IMG/VR virus record: IMGVR_UViG_3300044953_000078
Location: 1 to 30,498 of that record
Source: a virus
Direction: 5' to 3' (one strand)
Length of the DNA: 30,498 bases
Position 1 is the stretch's first letter. Each line of letters opens with the position of its first letter. The translations under genes were made by a program, and so were the position numbers. Under the pieces are notes generated by a model. That model saw only the letters and a program-made list of their open reading frames with translations. It was not told where the DNA came from and made no database searches. Positions 11,849-18,681 of this stretch are shown in pieces.

Positions 11849-11881
11849 AAAAAGACCCTCAGAATCGCTTCTAAGGGGTCT
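11849..11881 (-). terminator. intrinsic terminator with GCGA tetraloop
   Basis: On the minus strand AGACC/GGTCT plus CTTAGAA/TTCTGAG arms (one bulged C, one G-T pair) close a GCGA loop and are followed by TTTTT. It lies 25 bases past the stop of the 83-residue late gene. A GNRA tetraloop and a U-run make it a strong terminator. Confidence 0.8.
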
Positions 11882-11905
11882 CTAAGGTTTTCTAGATGTC
11901 TCTTA

Positions 11906-12157
11906 TCAGAGAGCAGCAATCTTCGCCTTTCCAGAGGCAATAGCAGCGTTCAGAGGACCGAGATCTTCTGATGTCCAATAAGACTGAGCAACCATGATTT
12001 TTAAATGATCTACATTACGTTGTAAAGTTTCTTTCCAATCCTCATCGGATTGACTCTCTGACTTTTCAGCGTTAATTACTGAAACACTGTCAAGAGCAGC
12101 AGAATAGCTTCCAGCAATTTCTTCTGCGGTAGGCACATACTCTTTTAAATTTGGCAT
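11906..12157 (-). CDS. small late protein, 83 aa
   Basis: Not recognised. The ATG at 12157 (MPNLKEYVPTAEEIAGSYSA) has GGAG six bases upstream, so it is preferred over the ATG at 12169. It is a helical acidic protein with NAEKSESQSDEDWKETLQRN in the middle and an Ala-rich C-terminus. A late promoter element (12180-12187) and a terminator (11849-11881) make it a single-gene late unit, suggesting a virion-associated or assembly role; no direct evidence. Confidence 0.6.
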   Translation of the reverse strand: MPNLKEYVPTAEEIAGSYSAALDSVSVINAEKSESQSDEDWKETLQRNVDHLKIMVAQSYWTSEDLGPLNAAIASGKAKIAAL

Positions 12158-12179
12158 GATTTTCTCCAATTTTCTAATT

Positions 12180-12187
12180 TATTTATA
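12180..12187 (-). promoter_or_regulatory. late promoter element TATAAATA
   Basis: Exact TATAAATA, 22 bases before the ATG at 12157 and after the end of the first sulfotransferase gene. Confidence 0.65.
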
Positions 12188-12252
12188 AAAGTTTATTGGT
12201 CTAGATACTCAAAGATTTTCTTTACGTCATATAAATCCTCAATTATTATCTT

Positions 12253-13212
12253 TTATGATTTTGATTCTTCTGGTGTTACAATTTTAATCTGATTTGGTGT
12301 CGTTGTCGAGTACTTAGAAATCTTCTGAATACCTTGAATATAGGATGTTTCTCTCCAAAAGTCCATACCCTTACACTTATCCAGCACATACTGCGACAAA
12401 ACTTTTGTTGGATCTTTGGATGTGGATTTGAGTTCTGATCGAACTTCGTGCATATCCTCAAGACCATAAGTTTCCATATCACGTTCACGATTGGAATTAC
12501 CCAGATTCTCAAATGTGTGCTCAAATGGTTCTTCACCCAGAAACTCATACAGTTTCTTGAATGTTTCTTCTGGACGATTCACCAAATCCTTGTATTCCAC
12601 ATAATGAAAACGATCACCAAATCCTGCATTAATACCTTCTAATGTTGCATTCAGTGATTGTCCAAGAATACCATCGGGACCTGCAATGTATTCACAACGA
12701 TTATCATCATTAATCGGAATATTCAGTTTCACCAGTTGTTCATCAATGAAGTTAATGCGTGGATTACCTTCTTTATAGGGATTACGACGAATCATTGTAA
12801 TCATTGAGGTTAAAATCTCCTCAATATCTCTTACGGGACAAATGATTTTTGCTCTTTGTTTAATGTATCCCTCAATGTAGGGCACTCGTGCAGTCCAGGC
12901 TCTGTTCTTATCAATCACAACTGGTTGCTCTACATCACCATAAAAATAATCAATTACACTTCCAAGCATTCGATTGACTTGATCTGGTTTTGGATATCCA
13001 TGATACAGTTCGTCTTGCAATAAATGATTCTCAATCACAAACATTGTGGAAAGAACTGGACTGGAGGGACCAGAATAAAATCTTGGATTTTGATTTAGAA
13101 TAGAAGATAGCAAAGTGCTTCCTGAACGTGGAAGACCAGCCATAAAATAATGTGTCTTTTTTAATCCAAGATCCTCAGGAGACATAAACTGAGATAAAAA
13201 TTCCAAGTTCAT
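12253..13212 (-). CDS. sulfotransferase, PAPS-dependent, 319 aa
   Basis: Transfers sulfate from PAPS to a hydroxyl acceptor. The 5'-phosphosulfate loop is GLPRSGSTLLSSILNQNP (residues 27-44); the 3'-phosphate motif is CPVRDIEEILTSMI (R..7..S, about residues 126-139). Both match Sulfotransfer_3/TPST-like enzymes. Other shared blocks are DKNRAW and INFIDEQLV. It is about half identical to the second sulfotransferase (17761-18630). The start ATG at 13212 lies 47 bases after the Cys-rich fibre gene, with no promoter of its own seen, so it is probably co-transcribed with that fibre. Acceptor unknown: fibre Tyr/Ser/Thr, fibre glycan or host surface glycan. The frame stays open 19 codons past the TAA. 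Confidence 0.9.
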   Translation of the reverse strand: MNLEFLSQFMSPEDLGLKKTHYFMAGLPRSGSTLLSSILNQNPRFYSGPSSPVLSTMFVIENHLLQDELYHGYPKPDQVNRMLGSVIDYFYGDVEQPVVIDKNRAWTARVPYIEGYIKQRAKIICPVRDIEEILTSMITMIRRNPYKEGNPRINFIDEQLVKLNIPINDDNRCEYIAGPDGILGQSLNATLEGINAGFGDRFHYVEYKDLVNRPEETFKKLYEFLGEEPFEHTFENLGNSNRERDMETYGLEDMHEVRSELKSTSKDPTKVLSQYVLDKCKGMDFWRETSYIQGIQKISKYSTTTPNQIKIVTPEESKS

Positions 13213-13259
13213 AGTAATGACGTAGTTACAAGTAAGTATAATCTATGTATGAAAATAAA

Positions 13260-15368
13260 TCAAGTGTTGGTTGCGATTCCAACGTGGGCTTCCAATGCTT
13301 CTAATCTGATATTAAGTGATGTGTTTTCTGCATCAAGTTCTTTGATTGCATTGACCAGGACTGGAATCATATATTCGTGAGTAAGTCCTAAATTCTCATC
13401 ACCATTCATGAAGTTGGTAATGACTGGAGCATCACCCTCTAATTCCATTACCTCTTGAGCACTGAAACCGTATCTTACCGTTTCATCAGTGATTTCATTG
13501 GTTTCACGGTCTTTAAATGAGTATTTGATTGGATTAATGCCTTTTAAGAAATCTCGACCGTGTGGAACACAACCAAAAACATGTTTGTCTCTCACGTCAG
13601 ATGTAACAGTCCAAGCAATCTTAATCGCAGCACAAGTATGATCATTATTACCCATAATAATGCAGTTAGAACCCGTCGTAAGGTTGATGAGACCTGATGG
13701 TGTATATGTTGTGGTTCCTGAATTTTGTCCAAAAGCAAGATTATTACTTCCAGTGCTGTTATTAATTCCTGCATACTTACCTAAGAAGTTATTATTACAT
13801 CCAGTGGTGTTATAAAATCCTGCATTATAACCTAAAAAGTTATTAGCAATTCCAGTGGTGTTACAAAATCCTGCATAAGTACCTAAGAAGTTATTACAAC
13901 TTCCAGTGGTGTTAAAACGTCCTGCATCAATACCTAAGAAGTTATTATAACTTCCAATGGTGTTACAATATCCTGCAAGACGACCTAAGAAGTTATTATG
14001 ACTTCCAGTGGTGTTACAAAATCCTGCACTATTACCAAAGAAGTTATTATGAATTCCAGTGGTGTTACAAAATCCTGCATAAGCACCTAAGAAGTTATTG
14101 TGAGTTCCAGTGGTGTTACATAATCCTGCACAACGACCAAAGAAGTTATTATGACATCCAGTGGTGTTACAAAATCCTGCACAACGACCAAAGAAGTTAT
14201 TATAACATCCAGAGCAGTTACAATATCCTGCATAAAGACCAAAGAAGTTATTAGAATTTCCAGTGGTGTTAAAACTTCCTGCCTGCAGGCCAAAGAAGTT
14301 ATTAAAATTTCCAGTGGTGTTACAATATCCTGCAACACAACCTAAGAAGTTATTATGACATCCAGTGCAGTTAAAAGTTCCTACATTCTGACCAAAGAAG
14401 TTATTATGACTTCCAGTGGTGTTACAATATCCTGCATAACGACCTAAGAAGTTATTATCACTTCCAGTGGTATTACAACGTCCTGCTTCACGACCTATGA
14501 AGTTATTAAAATTTCCAGTGGTGTTAGAACGTCCTGCTTCACGACCTATGAAGTTATTAAAACATCCAGAGCAGTTACAAAATCCTGCACAACGACCAAA
14601 GAAGTTATTATAACTTCCAGTGGTGTTATAACGTCCTGCATAAGTACCTATGAAGTTATTATGACTTCCAGTGCAGTTACGAAATCCTGCACTCTCACCT
14701 AAGAAGTTATTAAGACATCCAAGGGTGTTACAATATCCTGCATAACGACCAAAGAAGTTATTAAAACATCCAGTGGTGTTACAACGTCCTGCACTCTCAC
14801 CTAAGAAGTTATTATGATTTCCAGTGGTGTTACAACGTCCTGCACTCTGACCTAAGAAGTTATTATTACTTCCAGAGCAGTTACAAAGTCCTGCATAAAA
14901 ACCTAAGAAGTTATTAAGACTTCCAGTGGTGTTACAACATCCTGCATACTGACCTAAGAAGTTATTATTACATCCAGTGGTGTTACAACGTCCTGCATTC
15001 ACACCAAAGAAGTTATTATTACTTCCAGTGGTGTTACAACATCCTGCATAAAGACCTAAGAAGTTATTATGACATCCATTGGTGTTAGAAAATCCAGCAT
15101 TATTACCTAAGAAGTTATTATGACTTCCAGTGGTGTTAGAACGTCCTGCACTATTACCTAAGAAGTTATTATGACTTCCAGTGGTGTTACAACGACCAGC
15201 ATTAGTACCTAATCTAAGATTATTACAAGCACCTCCATTAACCTCAGTGAATGTAATTGCAGAACCACCAGTGAAAGTTGTCGTAGAAGCACTACTTACG
15301 ACCTTTGTAGTATCATCAACTGTGATTCTGTTCGCAAATTGTGATAATTCTCTGTTATTATTAGCCAT
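13260..15368 (-). CDS. YadA-like repeat fibre with S74 chaperone domain, 702 aa
   Basis: Probable trimeric tail/virion fibre. Residues 1-30 (MANNNRELSQFANRITVDDT) are a module shared with two other fibres. Residues 67-542 are 28 tandem 17-residue coils of NNF(L/F/I)GxxAGxCNTTGxx type, similar to YadA-head-like left-handed beta-rolls. The C-terminal 113 residues are a peptidase S74 intramolecular chaperone: SDVRDK at residue 590 (expected Ser-Asp self-cleavage), INPIKYSFKDRET, YGFSAQEV, then a coiled coil (VNAIKELDAENTSL). Known S74 domains fold the trimer and are cut off. Eighteen of 28 coils have Cys at position 11. Late promoter at 15400; a sulfotransferase follows. Confidence 0.85.
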   Translation of the reverse strand: MANNNRELSQFANRITVDDTTKVVSSASTTTFTGGSAITFTEVNGGACNNLRLGTNAGRCNTTGSHNNFLGNSAGRSNTTGSHNNFLGNNAGFSNTNGCHNNFLGLYAGCCNTTGSNNNFFGVNAGRCNTTGCNNNFLGQYAGCCNTTGSLNNFLGFYAGLCNCSGSNNNFLGQSAGRCNTTGNHNNFLGESAGRCNTTGCFNNFFGRYAGYCNTLGCLNNFLGESAGFRNCTGSHNNFIGTYAGRYNTTGSYNNFFGRCAGFCNCSGCFNNFIGREAGRSNTTGNFNNFIGREAGRCNTTGSDNNFLGRYAGYCNTTGSHNNFFGQNVGTFNCTGCHNNFLGCVAGYCNTTGNFNNFFGLQAGSFNTTGNSNNFFGLYAGYCNCSGCYNNFFGRCAGFCNTTGCHNNFFGRCAGLCNTTGTHNNFLGAYAGFCNTTGIHNNFFGNSAGFCNTTGSHNNFLGRLAGYCNTIGSYNNFLGIDAGRFNTTGSCNNFLGTYAGFCNTTGIANNFLGYNAGFYNTTGCNNNFLGKYAGINNSTGSNNLAFGQNSGTTTYTPSGLINLTTGSNCIIMGNNDHTCAAIKIAWTVTSDVRDKHVFGCVPHGRDFLKGINPIKYSFKDRETNEITDETVRYGFSAQEVMELEGDAPVITNFMNGDENLGLTHEYMIPVLVNAIKELDAENTSLNIRLEALEAHVGIATNT
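13743..15170 (-). repeat. 28 x 51-bp tandem coding repeats
   Basis: 51-bp units encode 17 residues each. Framework codons (NNF.G..AG..NTTG) are nearly frozen even at synonymous sites, while positions 6-7, 10-11 and 16-17 vary, mostly as NNT codons. The repeats are a substrate for recombination and copy-number change. Not a CRISPR array: no spacers, and they are in frame. Confidence 0.9.
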
Positions 15369-15399
15369 AAGAAGACACTATACTCTTGTAATTTATTTT

Positions 15400-15407
15400 T
15401 ATTTATA
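15400..15407 (-). promoter_or_regulatory. late promoter element TATAAATA
   Basis: Exact TATAAATA, 31 bases before the ATG at 15368, the same distance as for the 392-residue fibre. Confidence 0.7.
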
Positions 15408-15430
15408 AGAATAAAGACTTGATAGCAAAG

Positions 15431-15451
15431 GGGGGGTCATGAAGACCCTCC
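15431..15451 (-). terminator. hairpin after the 392-aa fibre gene
   Basis: GGAGGGTC/GACCCCCC arms (15444-15451 with 15431-15438, one mismatch) and a 5-base loop, then a short T-run (TTTGC). It lies 28 bases past the stop. Weak U-tract, so moderate efficiency. Confidence 0.5.
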
Positions 15452-15478
15452 TTAATTTTTGATGTTTTTGAATCTAGT

Positions 15479-16657
15479 TCAAGGAGCATCAAGTCTTGCT
15501 TCGAGTTCTGCAACTTTTGCGGAGAGTTCCTTGATTGCGTTAACAAGAACTGGAATTAATTGTGAACTTGTAACTTTGAGATTCTCTGGGTCTTGTACAT
15601 CTGCGATGACATGAGGATTACCTTCGAGTTCAACAACTTGTTGTGCTCTAAAACCATATCTCAATGTATCATCGGAAACTTCACCAGACTCACGATTCTT
15701 GAATTGGAACTTAATTGGTTCGAGACTTTGTATAAATTCAAGACCATGAGGAACTTCACCAAGAATGTTCTTATCTCTTTCATCGGAGGTAATTGTCCAG
15801 TCAATCTTAATGTACGATTTTGTATGAGCATTATTGCCAATAACAATGATGTTTGAAGTTGCACCCATAGCAACAGATTCACTAAAATTAAGAACTGCAT
15901 CAGTTCCAGCAGATTGTCCAATTGCAATATTATTTCCTCCCGTAGTGATTCCGAATCCAGATAATCTACCAATTAAAACGTTGCTGCTTCCAGTGCTAAC
16001 ATTATCACCAGATTGATATCCTAAGACAATATTATCATTACCAGTAGTATTACTTGTTAATACTTCAAAACCAATTCCAATATTTGCTGCGCCCGCTGCA
16101 TTAACAACTCCTGCACTTCTTCCAATAAAAACATTATCAGATCCAGTGATTACTCTACCTGCACTTGCACCAATTGCTACATTTTGATTTCCACTTATTG
16201 CTGCTTGTTCGTGACCAATTTGAACGTTATAAATTCCACTTCCAGTAACATATGAGTTGGAAAGAGATCCGATACCAATGTTTAATCCCTTGATCGGAAG
16301 TGCAGTAACACCAGTACCAAGAGTTGAAATACCACTTACATTAAGTTGTTGTGATGTCAAGTTAGTTGTTGAGGTTACACCAAGAGTTGAAATGCCACTT
16401 ACATTAAGTTGTTGTGATGTCAAGTTAGTTGTTGAGGTTACACCAAGAGTTGAAATGCCACTTACAACTAAACTAGAAAGAGTTGGATTTAAAACTGTTG
16501 CTGCACTAACTGTAACTCCTCCAACTGCGAGAGATCCGAAAGTACCAACGCCGGTAACATTCAGTGAGGCGATTGTTGATGCAAAAGATATTGTCTTGCT
16601 AGTATCATCAACTGTCACGAAACTTGCAAGTTGTGATAATTCTCTGTTATTTGCCAT
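15479..16657 (-). CDS. tail fibre with S74 chaperone domain, 392 aa
   Basis: Shares the N-terminal module (MANNRELSQLASFVTVDDTS) and the S74 C-terminus with the 702- and 605-residue fibres. Residues about 30-130 are a small beta region with a perfect 21-residue tandem repeat; residues about 140-275 hold six or seven 16-17-residue coils of N(V/I)xIGxxxGxxxTTG type, the same beta-roll idea but without Cys and without NNF. The S74 domain begins at SDERDK (residue 291), the expected Ser-Asp cleavage site, and ends in a coiled coil (VNAIKELSAKVAELEARL). It has its own late promoter (16689) and a terminator (15431), and no modifying enzyme in its unit. Confidence 0.85.
   Translation of the reverse strand: MANNRELSQLASFVTVDDTSKTISFASTIASLNVTGVGTFGSLAVGGVTVSAATVLNPTLSSLVVSGISTLGVTSTTNLTSQQLNVSGISTLGVTSTTNLTSQQLNVSGISTLGTGVTALPIKGLNIGIGSLSNSYVTGSGIYNVQIGHEQAAISGNQNVAIGASAGRVITGSDNVFIGRSAGVVNAAGAANIGIGFEVLTSNTTGNDNIVLGYQSGDNVSTGSSNVLIGRLSGFGITTGGNNIAIGQSAGTDAVLNFSESVAMGATSNIIVIGNNAHTKSYIKIDWTITSDERDKNILGEVPHGLEFIQSLEPIKFQFKNRESGEVSDDTLRYGFRAQQVVELEGNPHVIADVQDPENLKVTSSQLIPVLVNAIKELSAKVAELEARLDAP
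16321..16446 (-). repeat. 2 x 63-bp tandem coding repeat
   Basis: Two adjacent 63-bp units differ at one base, with a partial third unit from 16447. They encode a 21-residue unit (STLGVTSTTNLTSQQLNVSGI). A recent slip or unequal crossover in the fibre shaft. Confidence 0.85.
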
Positions 16658-16688
16658 GGGTTCAGACAGTAAATTCCTTATTTAAAGT

Positions 16689-16696
16689 TATTTATA
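16689..16696 (-). promoter_or_regulatory. late promoter element TATAAATA
   Basis: Exact TATAAATA, 31 bases before the ATG at 16657. The whole stretch 16658-16697 closely matches the leader of the 605-residue fibre (20500-20537). Confidence 0.7.
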
Positions 16697-16714
16697 ATGT
16701 GTTTCTCTTATATT

Positions 16715-16741
16715 AAAAAACCCTCAGGTTTTCTGAGGGTT
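16715..16741 (-). terminator. intrinsic terminator of the glycosyltransferase operon
   Basis: A perfect 9-bp AACCCTCAG/CTGAGGGTT stem (16733-16741 with 16719-16727), a 5-base loop and a T6 run on the minus strand. It starts 5 bases past the stop of the glycosyltransferase gene. Confidence 0.85.
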
Positions 16742-16746
16742 CTAAT

Positions 16747-17712
16747 TTAGTTTCCGAAACCTTTAATTGCATTTCTGGATGATTTAATGTTTTTTAGTCC
16801 TGTAACATCAACAACTTTACCATCATCACCAATTGCCTCTACAATCTCATCAAGATTATAAAGTTCTATGTCTTCGGTATAAGGATATTCATGTTCCTGA
16901 CCAAGAAAGTCAAAGTCAAAATAAAGACTTCCGGGAAGTTTGAAGTTTCCTGGTTGCTTGGCAGTAATGTTCGTATGAAGATCATGTCCAAATACAACTG
17001 GACTGGTGCCATTCCAAAGAACAACCGAAGGAAGATTCATTGCAGCAGCTGCGTGTTGAAGACAACTATCAATCAAAATACGTTTATCACTATTCGCAAT
17101 TAAACTGAACAACTCCATGTTTGTCATGGGTTGATCCACGATGTGTGCATTTACAAGTTTATCACTGTGCTGCTTACACACCTGATAGATTGTATATTTT
17201 TTATGATACTTATCTACAATCTGTTGAGCGAGATCAAAGGGCATATCCCGTGCCCAACAATACTTCCGTGATTGATCATTATGAATACCACCATTGGTAT
17301 GAATTACCATCACTGGTTTGTTTCCTTGACGCCAATGCTTCTCTGAAATTTCTCTTTGAAGTTTGTTGAATATAATCTCTGGTTGTTCTCCATTGTATTC
17401 AAGACCATACATCTTACACCAAGTTTGTGCAAGAGGAAGTCTCTTGTGAATATGATCAGTAGTGAAATAAGGTTCGTTATGGAAAATCAACGAATTTTTA
17501 TTCTCGATGTACTCCTGATAGAAGTATTGAGTTCCACCAAGTTGATAAACTCGATCAATCCAGTTAAGATTAATGAAAGCTTCTATATAGACACAAACAA
17601 CAATCAGTTTGCGATCTGGATGATTATTTTTGATGGCTTTGGCAACAGCAATTGCTGCAATATGCTTTCCAAGACCACCTTGAACATGAAAGATGCAATA
17701 TTTTTCAGACAT
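16747..17712 (-). CDS. GT-B glycosyltransferase, GT9-like, 321 aa
   Basis: Probably transfers a sugar from an ADP- or nucleotide-activated donor. The N-terminus FHVQGGLGKHIAAIAVAKAI is the Rossmann-like first fold with GGLG; the C-terminal half has ILIDSCLQHAAAAMNLPSVV followed by LWNGTSP, matching the donor-binding motif of heptosyltransferase-type GT9 enzymes (D/S...H.A.A...P.V...G). Its length fits the family. It is the last gene of the 605-residue fibre operon, after the second sulfotransferase (49-base gap), and ends at a strong terminator. Acceptor unknown: the fibre, another virion protein, or host envelope glycan. Confidence 0.75.
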   Translation of the reverse strand: MSEKYCIFHVQGGLGKHIAAIAVAKAIKNNHPDRKLIVVCVYIEAFINLNWIDRVYQLGGTQYFYQEYIENKNSLIFHNEPYFTTDHIHKRLPLAQTWCKMYGLEYNGEQPEIIFNKLQREISEKHWRQGNKPVMVIHTNGGIHNDQSRKYCWARDMPFDLAQQIVDKYHKKYTIYQVCKQHSDKLVNAHIVDQPMTNMELFSLIANSDKRILIDSCLQHAAAAMNLPSVVLWNGTSPVVFGHDLHTNITAKQPGNFKLPGSLYFDFDFLGQEHEYPYTEDIELYNLDEIVEAIGDDGKVVDVTGLKNIKSSRNAIKGFGN

Positions 17713-17760
17713 TTAAATTACTCGATAATAAGGTCATTATAGATCATGAAGAAAAAATCT

Positions 17761-18630
17761 TCAAGTTGGATCAACAATATTGACTTTGAATCCTTTTTGT
17801 TTCCAAAATTCCATTTGCTTGTAGCGACCAAGAATGGATGGTGGAAGAACATCTTTTGGATTTGCCGAGGTTTTTTTCAGTTCCTTGCGAACCTTGTGCA
17901 TATCAGCAAGACCATAGGTATTTAGGTCACTCTCCTCATGCTTGTTTAGAATGTTTGAGAAATCATGTTCATAAGGTTCCTCTTCCAGAAACTCATAAAT
18001 CTTTTGAAGAGTTTCCTCTGGATCTGAGATGAGATCATTGTAATCAACAAAATGCATATATTTTTCAGCACCTTGTTGAAGACCAGTGATCACTGCATTT
18101 ACAGATTCAAAAAGAATACCACCAGATGCTTCTGCAACTTGAATGCAACGATTCTCGTCATTCAAAGGAATGTTTTGTTTTACAAGTTGCTCATCAATAA
18201 AATTAATTCTTTCTTGTCCATCCTGAAAAGGGTTGCGACGAATCATTGAAATAAAAGAAGTCAGAATCTCATCAGTATCTCTTATTGGACAGATAATTTT
18301 CGGATTCTCAATGTTCAAATATTTTTGGATTAAATCAAGTCTTGCTGGCCATGCACGATTCTTATCAAAGATAACTGGTGCAGTAGTGTCTCCATACCAC
18401 TGATATGCAATATTTCTAATAATATCACTTGCTTGTTGTGGTTTTGGATAGGTATGATAAAGTTCATTGTTCCACAGATGATCAATGATTGTGTGCATCA
18501 TTGACAGAACTGGACTTGATGAACTTGAATTAAATCGTGGATTCTGATTCAAAAGAGACGAAAGGAGGGTGCTTCCTGAACGTGGAAGACCCCCCATGAA
18601 GTGAAATTTCTTTTGTGATGACAAAAACAT
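17761..18630 (-). CDS. sulfotransferase, PAPS-dependent, 289 aa
   Basis: Second enzyme of the same family. The 5'-phosphosulfate loop GLPRSGSTLLSSLLNQNP is at residues 14-31, the 3' motif CPIRDTDEILTSFI at about 115-128, and DKNRAW, MIRRNP and INFIDEQLVKQNIP blocks are shared with the 12253-13212 protein. It lacks the N-terminal 13-residue and C-terminal about 20-residue extensions of that copy. It lies 51 bases downstream of the 605-residue Cys-rich fibre and upstream of the glycosyltransferase, so the three probably form one late operon. No Shine-Dalgarno sequence is obvious. Acceptor unknown. Confidence 0.9.
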   Translation of the reverse strand: MFLSSQKKFHFMGGLPRSGSTLLSSLLNQNPRFNSSSSSPVLSMMHTIIDHLWNNELYHTYPKPQQASDIIRNIAYQWYGDTTAPVIFDKNRAWPARLDLIQKYLNIENPKIICPIRDTDEILTSFISMIRRNPFQDGQERINFIDEQLVKQNIPLNDENRCIQVAEASGGILFESVNAVITGLQQGAEKYMHFVDYNDLISDPEETLQKIYEFLEEEPYEHDFSNILNKHEESDLNTYGLADMHKVRKELKKTSANPKDVLPPSILGRYKQMEFWKQKGFKVNIVDPT

Positions 18631-18681
18631 AGTTTTAAGATAATCAATTCAAATTATATATAATCTTTTTTAAGATGTCAA

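Noticed and set aside
14087-14345. Open frames on both strands inside the repeat regions (also 19104-19406 and 19647-19854)
   Set aside because: Shadows of the low-complexity repeat in other frames; repetitive products with no start signals.
13743-15170. Regular 51-bp repeats that could look like a CRISPR or non-coding array
   Set aside because: Unit length is a multiple of three, the minus-strand frame stays open throughout, and there are no unique spacers.
18640-18681. AT-rich palindrome (ATTATATATAAT) between the 605-aa fibre and sulfotransferase genes as a promoter
   Set aside because: No -35, no TATAAATA; such AT-rich inverted repeats are expected by chance in an intergenic gap this AT-rich.
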